In this document: piece by piece, positions 1-8,593 of the stretch
Layout of the letters: each line of letters begins with the position of its first letter
Numbering within the stretch: position 1 is the first letter of the stretch
From: Rhodospirillales bacterium 70-18
Lineage (GTDB): Bacteria > Pseudomonadota > Alphaproteobacteria > Acetobacterales > Acetobacteraceae
DNA: 64,000 nt
Assembly: GCA_001899585.1 (NCBI GenBank)
Contig: MKWE01000051.1
Location: 78,991 to 142,990 of the forward strand
Direction of reading: 5' to 3'
Made by a program: the position numbers and the translations under genes
Notes under the pieces: generated by a model
Database searches by the model: none
Told to the model about the DNA's origin: nothing
What the model saw: only the letters and a program-made list of their open reading frames with translations

Positions 1-479
1 ACCTCGCCGCCCGCCAGCACCACCGCCATCACGCCGGCCTTGCGCACCAATGCGCCGGCCGTGTCGCGCCCCAGAGTCGCCGCCATCAACCCCGGTCGGA
101 AGCGGTCCAGCTGCACGCAGGGGTTGCGCAGCCCGGTCACGCGCACGACGGCCGAGGCGCCGAGGCGCAGCAGTGTGCCTTCCGCCAGGCCGAGCAGGTC
201 GATCCCGCCGGTGGTGATGTTCTCGCCCATCGCGCCGGGTGCGATGTCGAATCCGGCGGCGCGCAGCTCGTCATGCAACTCGGCGTGGATCAGGTGGACC
301 TGCCGCAGGTTGGGCTGGGTGGGGTCGCGCGCCACGCGGGAGCGGTGCTTGACGGTCTCGCCCTGATGCGCGTCGCCCACCACGCCCAGGCCGGCCAGCA
401 GGGTGATGCTGTCCTGCGTCGGCTTGCTAAAGGCATGCGTGCCATGCCGGGCGACCGCCAGGACGACGCCGGCCGTCAT
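1..479 (-). CDS. MOSC domain-containing protein (C-terminus cut by window edge)
   Basis: Reading leftward from an ATG at 477-479 gives an open frame to the window edge. The MOSC hallmarks are visible: an N-terminal VGDAHQG stretch, HLIHAELHDEL, GENITTGGIDLL and RNPCVQLD, whose Cys is the conserved MOSC cysteine. MOSC domains are sulfur-carrier or sulfurase domains related to the C-terminus of molybdenum cofactor sulfurase; stand-alone forms resemble YiiM/YuaD and often reduce N-hydroxylated compounds with Mo cofactor. The C-terminus is missing only because the window begins here. The exact substrate cannot be told. Confidence 0.8.
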   Translation of the reverse strand, partial: MTAGVVLAVARHGTHAFSKPTQDSITLLAGLGVVGDAHQGETVKHRSRVARDPTQPNLRQVHLIHAELHDELRAAGFDIAPGAMGENITTGGIDLLGLAEGTLLRLGASAVVRVTGLRNPCVQLDRFRPGLMAATLGRDTAGALVRKAGVMAVVLAGGE

Positions 480-558
480 GCCAGTGGCCCGATGCCAGCG
501 GGCATTTCAGCCCACCAAATCAAGCTGGTGTAATGAGCCATATTGAAACTTCCGAATG

Positions 559-1227
559 TCATTGCCGCAGGAGCCGGGCGGCGAGCGCCGGCACGTCCGC
601 GAACCGCGCGGCCACCGCCGCCGCGTCGGTGCCCAGCGCCGCGTTGCCATAGCCCCAGGCGGCGAAGATGCAGGGCAGGCCGGCGCCGGCGGCGGCGGCG
701 ATGTCGTTGTGGTGGTCGCCCACCATCACCGCCCGGGCAGGCGCGCCGCCGGCCGCCGCCAGCGTGGCGAGCAGATGCGCCGGGTCCGGCTTGCGCACCG
801 GGAAGCTGTCGCCGCCGCCGATCGCCGCGAAGAACCCGTTCAGCCCCAGCGCCGCCAGCAGGCTGCGCGCCGGGGCCTCCGGCTTGTTGGTGCATACCGC
901 CAGCCGCCAGCCTTCCCCGGCCAGCAGCCGCAGCGTCTCCGCCACGCCCGGGAAGGCGACGGTCGCGCGGGCCGCGTTGGCGCCGTAATCGGCGATGAAG
1001 GCGTCCAGCGCCGCGTCGTCCGGCGCCTGCCCGCGTGCCGCGAAGCCGCGCGCCACCAGGGCGGCCACGCCGTCGCCCACCATGGCGGTCACCTCCGGGT
1101 GGCTGAAGCCGGGCAGGCCGCGCGCGGCCATCAGCCGGTTGAGCGCCGCCGCCAGGTCGGGCACCGAGTCCACCAGCGTGCCGTCCAGGTCCAGCACCAG
1201 GGTGCGGGGCAGCATCGTCCGCGCCAT
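559..1227 (-). CDS. gph: Phosphoglycolate phosphatase, HAD family
   Basis: 222 aa. It would hydrolyse 2-phosphoglycolate in the cytoplasm, salvaging a product of DNA 3'-end repair or of photorespiration-like oxygenation. HAD motif I (DLDGTLVDS, nucleophile Asp13 and Asp15) lies at the N-terminus, motif II Thr in AVCTNKP, motif III Lys in VRKPDP and motif IV in GDHHNDI. A frame 23 codons longer exists, but the ATG at 1227 has a GAAGGGCG ribosome site just upstream and puts motif I where the family has it. It is transcribed divergently from glmU. Other HAD phosphatases of the Gph/YieH type are the main alternative. Confidence 0.85.
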   Translation of the reverse strand: MARTMLPRTLVLDLDGTLVDSVPDLAAALNRLMAARGLPGFSHPEVTAMVGDGVAALVARGFAARGQAPDDAALDAFIADYGANAARATVAFPGVAETLRLLAGEGWRLAVCTNKPEAPARSLLAALGLNGFFAAIGGGDSFPVRKPDPAHLLATLAAAGGAPARAVMVGDHHNDIAAAAGAGLPCIFAAWGYGNAALGTDAAAVAARFADVPALAARLLRQ

Positions 1228-1358
1228 GTCCGCGCCCTTCGTCAGTTGTACGGCGAAACCAAAGGTGATCGGCTTCCCTTTGACACGGTGCCGCAAGCGC
1301 CGCTACTCGGGAAGTGCGCCGCGCGCATTCCCCGCCTGCAGCAAGCTCCGGAACCTTC

Positions 1359-2678
1359 ATGCCAGCCACCGCCGTCATCCTCGCCGCCGGCCTCGGAACC
1401 CGGATGAAATCCTCGCTGCCCAAGGCGCTGCACCCGATCGCAGGGCGGCCGATGCTGCGCCACCTGATCGCCAGTTGCGAGGCGGTGTTCGACCGTATCG
1501 TGGTGGTGGCCGGGCCGGACATGCCGGCACTCGCCGCCGCCGCCGCGCCGCACGCCAGCGTGGTGCAGGCCGAGCGCCTGGGCACCGCCCATGCCGCGTT
1601 GCAGGCCGCGGCGCAGTTCGGCGAGGGCGAGGTGGCGGTGCTGTATGCCGACAACCCGCTGATCGCGCCGGCCACCCTGCGCCGGCTGCTGGAGCGGCGG
1701 CAGGCGGGCGATGTGGGCCTGGCGCTGCTGGCCATGCGCCCGGCCGACCCCGCCCGCTACGGCCGCGTGGTGGCGCAGGACGGAATCGTCGAGCGCATCG
1801 TGGAATACGCCGACGCCAGCGCCGCGGAGCGGGCGATCGGCCTGTGCAACGCCGGCGTGCTGTGCGGCCCGGCTGGCGACATGCGCGGCTGGCTGGAGGT
1901 GGTCCGCAACGACAACGCCAAGGGCGAATACTACCTCACCGACCTGGTTGCCCTGGCGCGCGCCGCCGGCCGGCGGGTGGCCGCCGTGGAGGCGCCGGAG
2001 GCCGAATTGCGCGGCATCAACTCGCGCGCCGAGCTGGCAGAGGCGGAGGCCACCGTCCAGGCCGGGCTGCGCCGCGCCGCGATGGAGGCGGGGGTGACCA
2101 TGACCGCGCCGGAGACGGTGTTCCTCTCGGTGGATACCGTGTTCGCGCCGGACGTGACGGTGGGCCCCAACGTGGTGTTCGGCCCCGGCGTGACGGTGGA
2201 GTCCGGCGTCGAGATCCGCGCCTTCTGCCATCTGGAGGGCTGCCATGTCGGGCGGGGGGCGGTGATCGGCCCGTTCGCCCGGCTGCGTCCGGGCACCCGC
2301 GTCGGCCGCGCCGCGCATGTCGGCAATTTCGTCGAGCTGAAGGCGACCCTGCTGGGCGACGGCGCCAAGGCCAACCATCTGTCCTACCTGGGCGATGCCG
2401 AGATCGGAGCGGGCAGCAACATCGGCGCCGGCACCATCACCTGCAACTATGACGGCTTCGCCAAGCACCGCACGGTGATCGGCGCCGGCAGCTTCGTCGG
2501 CTCCAACGCCACCCTGGTCGCCCCGGTCAGCCTGGGCGACGGCGCGTTCGTCGCCGCCGGGAGCGTGATCACCGAGGATGTGCCCGCCGACGCGATGGCA
2601 TTCGGCCGCGCGCGGCAGGACAGCAAGCCCGACCGCGCGCGCGCATTCCGCGCCGCCCATGGCCGGAAGAAGGAGTAG
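1359..2678 (+). CDS. glmU: Bifunctional UDP-GlcNAc pyrophosphorylase / glucosamine-1-phosphate acetyltransferase GlmU
   Basis: 439 aa. It makes UDP-N-acetylglucosamine, the precursor of peptidoglycan and LPS, by acetylating glucosamine-1-P and then uridylylating it. The N-terminal nucleotidyltransferase domain shows LAAGLGTRMKS close to the start and LGTAHAAL further on. From about residue 245 hexapeptide repeats form the left-handed beta-helix acyltransferase domain, with NYDGFAKHRT and a GSFVGSNATL stretch near the C-terminus. The start at MPATAV was chosen because upstream in-frame residues are unlike the family. glmS follows after 5 nt, so the two steps of the pathway are co-transcribed. 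Confidence 0.95.
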   Translation: MPATAVILAAGLGTRMKSSLPKALHPIAGRPMLRHLIASCEAVFDRIVVVAGPDMPALAAAAAPHASVVQAERLGTAHAALQAAAQFGEGEVAVLYADNPLIAPATLRRLLERRQAGDVGLALLAMRPADPARYGRVVAQDGIVERIVEYADASAAERAIGLCNAGVLCGPAGDMRGWLEVVRNDNAKGEYYLTDLVALARAAGRRVAAVEAPEAELRGINSRAELAEAEATVQAGLRRAAMEAGVTMTAPETVFLSVDTVFAPDVTVGPNVVFGPGVTVESGVEIRAFCHLEGCHVGRGAVIGPFARLRPGTRVGRAAHVGNFVELKATLLGDGAKANHLSYLGDAEIGAGSNIGAGTITCNYDGFAKHRTVIGAGSFVGSNATLVAPVSLGDGAFVAAGSVITEDVPADAMAFGRARQDSKPDRARAFRAAHGRKKE

Positions 2679-2683
2679 CGGCG

Positions 2684-4507
2684 ATGTGCGGCATCATCGG
2701 CGTCATCGGCACCGGTCCCGCCTCCCCGCTGCTGGTGGACACGCTGCGCCGGCTGGAATATCGCGGCTACGACAGCGCCGGCGTGGCGACCCTGGTGAAC
2801 GGCCATATCGAGCGCCGCCGCGCCCCCGGCAAGCTGGCCAACCTGGCCGCAGTGCTGGCGGCCCAGCCGCTGTCCGGCAGCACCGGCATCGGCCATACCC
2901 GCTGGGCCACCCACGGCGCGCCGACCGAAGGCAACGCCCATCCGCACGGCACCGCCCGAGTTTCGGTGGTGCATAACGGCATCATCGAGAACCACGCCGA
3001 GCTGCGCCGCGAGCTGGAAGCCGCCGGGCAGGAATTCTCCTCGGAGACCGATACCGAAACGGTAGCGCAACTGGTGGACCTGCACCTGAAGCAGGGCATG
3101 GCGCCGGTGGAGGCCGCCGGCGCCGCCTTCAGCCGGCTGGAGGGCGCCTATGCGCTGGCGATGATGTTCGCCGGCTACCCCGAATTGCTGGTGGGCGCCT
3201 GCCACGGCGCGCCGTTGGCGGTGGGGTTCGGCGAGGCCGAGATGTATCTCGGCTCCGACGCGCTCGCCCTGGCCCCGCTCACCCGGCGGATCGCTTTCCT
3301 GAAGGACGGCGACTGGGCGGTGCTGAGCCGCACCGATGCGCGGTTCTACGACGCGACCAATGCCGAGGTGCAGCGCGAGGTAAAGCTCACCGCGCTGTCG
3401 GGCGCCGCCGTCGGGCGCGGCAACTACCGCCACTACATGGAAAAGGAGCTGCACGAGCACCCGGCGGTGATCGGCGACACGCTGCACCGGATGATCGACC
3501 CGGCAACCCGCGCCGTGATGCTGCCGGATCTGCCGTTCGACCCGGTGGCGCTGTCGCGCGTCATCCTCAGTGCCTGCGGCGGCGCCTATTTCGCCGCCCT
3601 GGCCGGCCGCACCTGGCTGGAGGAGATCGCTCGCATCCCGGCCGACGTGGATGTGGCCAGCGAACTGCGCTACCGCGCGCCGCCGATGGAGGCGGATGCG
3701 CTGGGCCTGCTGGTGTCGCAGTCCGGCGAGACGGCGGACACCATCGCGGCGCTGCACTACATGCAGTCCCAGCGCGTGCCGGTGCTCTCGGTGGTCAACG
3801 TGCCGGAAAGCACCATGGCGCGGCTGTCTGACGCGGTGATGCAGACCGTGGCCGGGCCGGAGATCGCGGTTGCCTCCACCAAGGCGTTCACCGCGCAGCT
3901 CACCGTGCTGGCCTGTCTGGCGATCGCCTTCGGCCGCGCCCGCGGCGCCATCGACCGGGTGCGCGAGGCGGCGCTGACCGACGCGCTGATGCAGGTGCCG
4001 GCCGCCGCCGCCGAGGTGCTGGACAATGCCGGCCCGATCCGCCGCGTCGCCGCGCGCATCGCCGAGGCGCGCGACGTGCTGTATCTCGGCCGCGGCGCCA
4101 ACTACGCGATCGCGCTGGAGGGGGCGCTGAAGCTGAAGGAGATCTGCTACATCCACGCCGAGGGCTATGCCGCCGGCGAGATGAAGCACGGCCCGATCGC
4201 GCTGATCGACAAATCCGTGCCGGTGGTGGCCATCGCCCCCAGCGGCAAGCTGTTCGAGAAGACCGCCTCCAACCTGCAGGAAGCGGCGGCGCGCGGCGGC
4301 CAGGTGATCGTGTTCAGCGATGCCGAGGGGGCGGAGAAGCTGCGCGGCATCGCGGCGGAAACGGTGGTGCTGCCGCGGGTGGACCCGTTCGTGGCGCCGA
4401 TCCTCTACGCCATCCCGGTGCAGTTGCTGGCCTACCACGTGGCGGTGCTGAAGGGCACCGACGTGGATCAGCCGCGCAACCTGGCCAAGTCGGTGACGGT
4501 GGAGTAG
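2684..4507 (+). CDS. glmS: Glutamine--fructose-6-phosphate aminotransferase GlmS
   Basis: 607 aa, the usual length. It converts fructose-6-P and glutamine to glucosamine-6-P, the committed step of hexosamine synthesis, feeding GlmU encoded just upstream. MCGIIGVIG places the glutaminase nucleophile Cys right after the initiator Met. Two SIS sugar-isomerase domains follow, with SQSGETADT around residue 350 and GRGANYAIALEGALKLKE in the second, ending in the diagnostic DQPRNLAKSVTVE tail. The short leader shows no room for a glmS ribozyme, and none was expected in this phylum. A hairpin follows the stop. Confidence 0.97.
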   Translation: MCGIIGVIGTGPASPLLVDTLRRLEYRGYDSAGVATLVNGHIERRRAPGKLANLAAVLAAQPLSGSTGIGHTRWATHGAPTEGNAHPHGTARVSVVHNGIIENHAELRRELEAAGQEFSSETDTETVAQLVDLHLKQGMAPVEAAGAAFSRLEGAYALAMMFAGYPELLVGACHGAPLAVGFGEAEMYLGSDALALAPLTRRIAFLKDGDWAVLSRTDARFYDATNAEVQREVKLTALSGAAVGRGNYRHYMEKELHEHPAVIGDTLHRMIDPATRAVMLPDLPFDPVALSRVILSACGGAYFAALAGRTWLEEIARIPADVDVASELRYRAPPMEADALGLLVSQSGETADTIAALHYMQSQRVPVLSVVNVPESTMARLSDAVMQTVAGPEIAVASTKAFTAQLTVLACLAIAFGRARGAIDRVREAALTDALMQVPAAAAEVLDNAGPIRRVAARIAEARDVLYLGRGANYAIALEGALKLKEICYIHAEGYAAGEMKHGPIALIDKSVPVVAIAPSGKLFEKTASNLQEAAARGGQVIVFSDAEGAEKLRGIAAETVVLPRVDPFVAPILYAIPVQLLAYHVAVLKGTDVDQPRNLAKSVTVE

Positions 4508-4513
4508 GCGCAA

Positions 4514-4541
4514 GCCGGCGGGGCATCCGCACCCCGCCGGC
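4514..4541. terminator. Terminator-like hairpin between glmS and the aldolase gene
   Basis: A perfect 10-bp inverted repeat (GCCGGCGGGG / CCCCGCCGGC) with an 8-nt loop lies in the gap between two converging genes. No T-tract follows on either strand, so termination at this site is inferred from position and symmetry. Confidence 0.6.
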
Positions 4542-4564
4542 CACAACCGCCCGCGACGGCCGTG

Positions 4565-5338
4565 TCAGTTCGCGTAATCCGAGCCTTCCTTGTCCAGAAT
4601 CCGCCGCCACGAGGCCAGGTGCATCGCGGCGTCCACCTTGTCGCCCCAGGGCCCGTTGTAGCGCCGCCGCAGCCGCTCCGGCAGGCGGCGGAGCGGCTGG
4701 CCGGTGGACATCGCGGTCACCTGGTACATCGCGGTGCGCTCGGCCTGGTGCAGTTCGTCGAACGCCTCGGCGACCGTGGCGCCCACCACCGTCACGCCAT
4801 GGCTGGCCATGATCATGATGGTGCGGTTGCCCATCAGGTCGGCGATGCGGTCGCCCTCGCTGTTGTCGTCCACCGGGGCGTCGCCCATGGTGTCGATCAC
4901 CACGCGGTCGTTCAGGATCAGGTTGTTGTGGTGCGCCAGCGCCAGTTCCGGGTTCTGCAGCAGCGACAGCGCGGTGAGGTATTGCGGGTGCACATGCATC
5001 ACGCAGGTCGCCGCCGGGTTGCGCAGATGGATGCGGGCGTGGATGTGGAAGGCGACCTTGCGCAGCTCGCCGGTGCCGCGCAGCACCTTGCCGTCCAGGT
5101 CGCAGACGATCAGGCTGGAGGCGGTAAGCTCCTCGAACCGCCAGCCGCGCGGGTTGATCAGGAAGGTGGGTTTGTCGTCCGGCCGCGCCTGCGGCAGCAT
5201 CAGCGAGTTGTGGTTGCCGATCTGCTCGTTCCAGCCAAGCCGGGCGCTGACGCGAAAGACGGCGGCCATCTCGCAGCGCAGGCGCCATTCCTCGGTTTCG
5301 GCGGCGCTGGACGAACGGGCTTGGATGACGGCGGACAT
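4565..5338 (-). CDS. Class II aldolase/adducin family protein
   Basis: 257 aa. The fold is that of zinc-dependent L-fuculose-phosphate aldolase and adducin head domains. Visible signs are HIHARIHLRNP followed by the metal-ligand motif MHVHPQY, and ASHGVTVVG plus the helix AFDELHQAERTAMYQ near the C-terminus. Bacterial members without a sugar operon are mostly uncharacterised aldolases or decarboxylases. The ATG at 5338 was chosen over one 20 codons upstream because the extra residues are low-complexity. It diverges from an MFS transporter gene about 140 bp away, which could share its control. The substrate is unknown. Confidence 0.8.
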   Translation of the reverse strand: MSAVIQARSSSAAETEEWRLRCEMAAVFRVSARLGWNEQIGNHNSLMLPQARPDDKPTFLINPRGWRFEELTASSLIVCDLDGKVLRGTGELRKVAFHIHARIHLRNPAATCVMHVHPQYLTALSLLQNPELALAHHNNLILNDRVVIDTMGDAPVDDNSEGDRIADLMGNRTIMIMASHGVTVVGATVAEAFDELHQAERTAMYQVTAMSTGQPLRRLPERLRRRYNGPWGDKVDAAMHLASWRRILDKEGSDYAN

Positions 5339-5475
5339 GCGGGGCCTCCCTGCTGGCACGGTGGCCAGGATCGTGCGCCCGGCTCGACCTTTTGCCAACC
5401 CATCCGCTTGCCAGAACGGTCGCTTTGGCGGCAGGCTGGCCCGCCGGCCGCCCCGCCGGACCGAGGAAACGCGCC

Positions 5476-6708
5476 ATGACCCAGGCCCGCCAGTACACCA
5501 CGCTGATCAACGCGGCGCACAGCTTCACCCATTACTGCCTGCTGATCCTGCCCACGGCAGTGCTGGCGATGGCGCGGCCGGGCGGCCGGTTCGGCGAGAA
5601 TTACGGCCCGATCCTGGCCCTGGCGACCGCCGGATTCGTGCTCTACGGCCTGTTCGCGCTGCCGCAGGGCTGGCTGTCGGCCCGGCTGGGGCGGCGGCAC
5701 CTGATGACGGTGTTCTTCCTGGGCACGGGGGCCGGGATGGTGGCGACCGGGCTGGCCGCCTCGCCGCTGGTGCTCGCGCTGGCGCTGGCGGCCACCGGGC
5801 TGTTCGCCTCGATCTACCATCCGGTCGGCACCGCGCTGCTGGTGGAGGTGGCGGGCGACAAGCCAGGGCGGGCGATCGGGCTGAACGGGGTGTTCGGCAA
5901 TGTGGGCGTGGCGATGGCGCCGATGGTCACCGCCTTCCTGGCCGCGCGGTTCGGCTGGCAATGGGCGTTCGTGCTGCCGGGCGTGGCCTGCATGGGGGTG
6001 GGCCTGCTGTGGCTGCGCCTGCCGCCGCTGGACGGCGCGGCGCGGCGCGGCGGGCGGCCGTTCCCGAAGATCCCGCCGCACATGGTGCGCCGCGCCGTGG
6101 TGGTGCTGCTGCTGATCGCCGCCGCCTCCGGCCTGGTGTTCAACGCCTTCACCCTGCTGCTGCCCAAGCTGATGCAGGAGCGGCTGGCCAGCGCCCCCGG
6201 GCTGCTGCCGCTGGCCGGCGTGGCGGCCACCATCGCCACGCTGTGCGGCGCCGTCACGCAGCTGACGGTGGGCCGGCTGATCGACCGGACCACCCTGCGG
6301 CGCATCTTCCTGCCGCTCGGCCTGGTGCTGGCGCCGGCGATGGCGGCCCTGGCGGTGGTGGATGGCTGGATGGTGCTGCCGGTGGCCGGCCTGGTGGCGG
6401 CGGTGATCTTCGGCCAGGTGACGGTGAACGAGACCATGACCGCGCGCTACATCTCGCCGGAACTGCGGACGCGGATGTATTCGATCCGCTTTTTCGTCGG
6501 CTTCCTGGGTGCCGCGGTGGCGGCGCCGCTGGTGGGCTTCCTGTACGAGCGCTTCGGCAACCTGTCCGCCGCCGTGCTGGTGCTGGCCGGCTTCGCGCTG
6601 GTCATCCTCGGCTGCGCGGTGTTCTTCCCCGACCGCCAGGAGGAGCTGAACCCCGAATTATGGGAGCGGCCGGAAGCGGCCCGCGCGGTGACAGTTCCGG
6701 CGGAGTAG
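5476..6708 (+). CDS. MFS transporter
   Basis: 410 aa, about 12 hydrophobic segments, inner-membrane carrier. It begins INAAHSFTHYCLLILP and contains SARLGRRHLM between early helices, IYHPVGTALLVE and the NGVFGNVGVAMAP helix, features shared with the fosmidomycin-resistance (Fsr)-like branch of the major facilitator superfamily. A central LIDRTTLRRIFLP loop marks the second half. The ATG at 5476 is preferred to one 28 codons upstream, since the intervening sequence is Gly/Pro/Arg-rich and lacks membrane character. Substrate unknown; divergence from the aldolase gene suggests but does not prove a link. Confidence 0.85.
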   Translation: MTQARQYTTLINAAHSFTHYCLLILPTAVLAMARPGGRFGENYGPILALATAGFVLYGLFALPQGWLSARLGRRHLMTVFFLGTGAGMVATGLAASPLVLALALAATGLFASIYHPVGTALLVEVAGDKPGRAIGLNGVFGNVGVAMAPMVTAFLAARFGWQWAFVLPGVACMGVGLLWLRLPPLDGAARRGGRPFPKIPPHMVRRAVVVLLLIAAASGLVFNAFTLLLPKLMQERLASAPGLLPLAGVAATIATLCGAVTQLTVGRLIDRTTLRRIFLPLGLVLAPAMAALAVVDGWMVLPVAGLVAAVIFGQVTVNETMTARYISPELRTRMYSIRFFVGFLGAAVAAPLVGFLYERFGNLSAAVLVLAGFALVILGCAVFFPDRQEELNPELWERPEAARAVTVPAE

Positions 6709-6775
6709 CCTGGGTTTCGCGGATGTCATGGCCGGCAGGCTTTGATTCCGTCGCGCGCGGTGCCACATCCGGGGA

Positions 6776-7411
6776 ATGAACCGCCGCACCCTGCTCGCCC
6801 TCTCGCTGCTGCCGCTGACCGCCCAGGTGGCGGCGGCGCAGCCCCCCGCAGCGTTATCCGCCCGGGACCGGGCGGACATCGCCCGCGTGGAAACCTATCT
6901 GGGCGCCATGCGCACACTGAAGGCGCGCTTCCTGCAAGTGGGGCCGGATGGCAGCACCACCCAGGGCACCGCCTGGATCCAGCGCCCCGGCCGCATGCGC
7001 TTCGAATACGACCCGCCGACGCCGCTGCTGCTGGTGGCCAGCCACGGCGAGGGCATCTTCCAGGACAAGCAGCTTGGCCAGGTGTCGCATTTCCCGCTCT
7101 CCTCCACGCCGCTCGGCATCCTGCTGGCCGACCGCATCACGCTGTCCGGCGATGTGACGGTCGTCGGGGTGGACCGTCAGCCCGGCCAGTTGCAGGTGGC
7201 GCTGATCCGCACCAAAAGCCCCGGCGACGGCAGCCTCACGCTGATTTTCGCCGACAATCCGCTGGCGCTGCGGCAATGGACCGTGGTGGACGCGCAGCAG
7301 AACGAAACGCGCGTGTCGCTGTTCAACATGGAACTCGGCGGCACCTTCGACCCCAAGCTGTTCGAGTTCACGCTGCCGACCAATCCGGGCGGCGTGCCGC
7401 GCGGCGGCTGA
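6776..7411 (+). CDS. lolA: Outer-membrane lipoprotein carrier protein LolA family
   Basis: 211 aa with an N-terminal signal peptide (MNRRTLLALSLLPL, cleavage expected after VAAA-Q). LolA shuttles lipoproteins across the periplasm from LolCDE to the outer membrane. Family features are VETYLGAMRTLKARFLQV, GTAWIQRPGRMRFEYDPP and the later FADNPLALRQWTVVDAQ, LFNMELGG. Length fits the family. The gene stands alone between an MFS transporter and an amidotransferase gene. Confidence 0.85.
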   Translation: MNRRTLLALSLLPLTAQVAAAQPPAALSARDRADIARVETYLGAMRTLKARFLQVGPDGSTTQGTAWIQRPGRMRFEYDPPTPLLLVASHGEGIFQDKQLGQVSHFPLSSTPLGILLADRITLSGDVTVVGVDRQPGQLQVALIRTKSPGDGSLTLIFADNPLALRQWTVVDAQQNETRVSLFNMELGGTFDPKLFEFTLPTNPGGVPRGG

Positions 7412-7539
7412 GCAGGGCGCGGATTCGCCGTCGGCTGTGACATTTCTGCTGCAGTCGCGGCGGTTGCGTCCAGCGCAGGGCGGGCCTGAGCCGGTTTGAC
7501 TTCATTTTGTCGCCATCATCCCTGATGATGCTCTGTAAC

Positions 7540-8313
7540 ATGAAACCTTTGATCGGCATCTCCTGCTGCACGAAGCTGTTTGGCGCGTTCGGCATGGCCA
7601 ACCACGCGGCATCCAACACCTACGTGCGCGCCACCGACCTGGTGGTGGGCGGGGTGCCGGTGCTGCTTCCAGCCAACGGCGCCAAGGCCGATATCGCCAC
7701 GCTGCTGTCGCGGCTGGACGGCATCATCCTCACCGGCAGCCGCTCCAACGTGCAGCCGGACCTGTATGACGGCCCGCCGCACGCCGAGGGCACGCCCGAG
7801 GATGCCGAGCGCGACGGCGTCACCCTGCCGTTGATCCGCGCCGCCGTCGCCGCCGGGGTGCCGGTGCTGGCGATCTGCCGCGGCCTGCAGGAGATGAACG
7901 TGGCGCTCGGCGGCAGCCTGCACCAGCGGTTGCAGGATCTGCCCGACCGGATGGACCACTCCACGCCGATGCAGCCAAGCTCGCGGGTGCGCACCGGCAA
8001 GGCGCACGCGGTGCGCGTCGTGCCCGGCTCCTGGCTGCACCGGGTTGCCGGCGCCACGGAAATCGGGGTGAATTCGCTGCACAACCAGGGCATCGACCGG
8101 CTTGGCGACCGCCTGGTGGCCGACGCGGAGGCGCCTGACGGCACCGTCGAGGCGATCCACGCTCGCTCGGACGGGTTCGCCGTCGGCGTGCAATGGCACC
8201 CGGAATACGACTGGGACCACGACGTCGTCTCTCGCCGCATCTTCGAGGCGTTTGGCGAGGCGGTGCGCGCCCGGTTGCAAAGCGTCGCCGGGATCGCCGC
8301 CGCGGCGGACTGA
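7540..8313 (+). CDS. Gamma-glutamyl-gamma-aminobutyrate hydrolase family protein (peptidase C26)
   Basis: 257 aa, class I glutamine-amidotransferase fold like PuuD. The nucleophile elbow is AICRGLQEMN with Cys113, and the catalytic His220 and Glu222 are in VQWHPEYD. GIILTGSRSNVQP matches the oxyanion-hole region of the family. PuuD-type enzymes release GABA from gamma-glutamyl-GABA in putrescine degradation; other members cleave gamma-glutamyl amides. No other polyamine gene is nearby, so the substrate is open. The ATG at 7540 (MKPLIGIS) was chosen as the family start. The stop codon overlaps a large perfect hairpin. Confidence 0.85.
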   Translation: MKPLIGISCCTKLFGAFGMANHAASNTYVRATDLVVGGVPVLLPANGAKADIATLLSRLDGIILTGSRSNVQPDLYDGPPHAEGTPEDAERDGVTLPLIRAAVAAGVPVLAICRGLQEMNVALGGSLHQRLQDLPDRMDHSTPMQPSSRVRTGKAHAVRVVPGSWLHRVAGATEIGVNSLHNQGIDRLGDRLVADAEAPDGTVEAIHARSDGFAVGVQWHPEYDWDHDVVSRRIFEAFGEAVRARLQSVAGIAAAAD

Positions 8314-8364
8314 TACCAAGGCCCGCAGGCGACGACTCTTCCGTCGCCTGCGGGCCTTGGTATC
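8312..8364. terminator. Perfect 23-bp stem-loop at gene end
   Basis: A perfect inverted repeat with 23-bp arms (8312-8334 and 8342-8364) and a 7-nt loop. The left arm begins inside the stop codon of the upstream gene. The arm contains ATACCAAGGC, and a shorter related pair (ATGCCAAGG ... CCTTGGTAT) recurs at about 8406-8439. It can act as a terminator, but its length and repetition suggest a dispersed repeat. Confidence 0.65.
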
Positions 8365-8593
8365 GCGCGCCGGGCTGGCGGGTGGCGGCGCGCTAAACAA
8401 AGACTCATGCCAAGGGTCGCGGTCAGCGAGCCTTGGTATGACGGCTATCGATCGGCCCGGCGGACTCTTCGGTCTGCCGAAGCAAGCGGCGGGGCGTTGC
8501 CCCACACCCCACCAGGGGCCGAGCCCCTGGACCTCGATCCTTAAGTCCAGGGGTTCGGCCTTGCTTGCTTTGACAGGCCGAAGATCGGCCGGC
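8365..8593. repeat. Palindrome-rich intergenic block, no gene seen
   Basis: No coding frame is supported here. It holds an inverted CCAAGG/CCTTGG pair near 8406-8439, an AGGGGC...GCCCCT fold near 8514-8528, a CCCCTGGA...TCCAGGGG pair (about 8524-8556), and an imperfect outer pair built on CTTCGGTCTGCCGAAGCAAGC-like arms (about 8469 and 8562). From memory, blocks of this look are common between genes in Acetobacteraceae. The nested symmetry suggests a non-coding palindromic repeat. Confidence 0.5.

Noticed and set aside
476-1735. Long minus-strand frame of 419 codons across gph and glmU
   Set aside because: Arg/Ala-rich shadow of two well-supported genes; GC-rich DNA gives many such frames.
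2679-2683. glmS ribozyme
   Set aside because: The gap before glmS is only 5 nt and the gene is co-transcribed with glmU.
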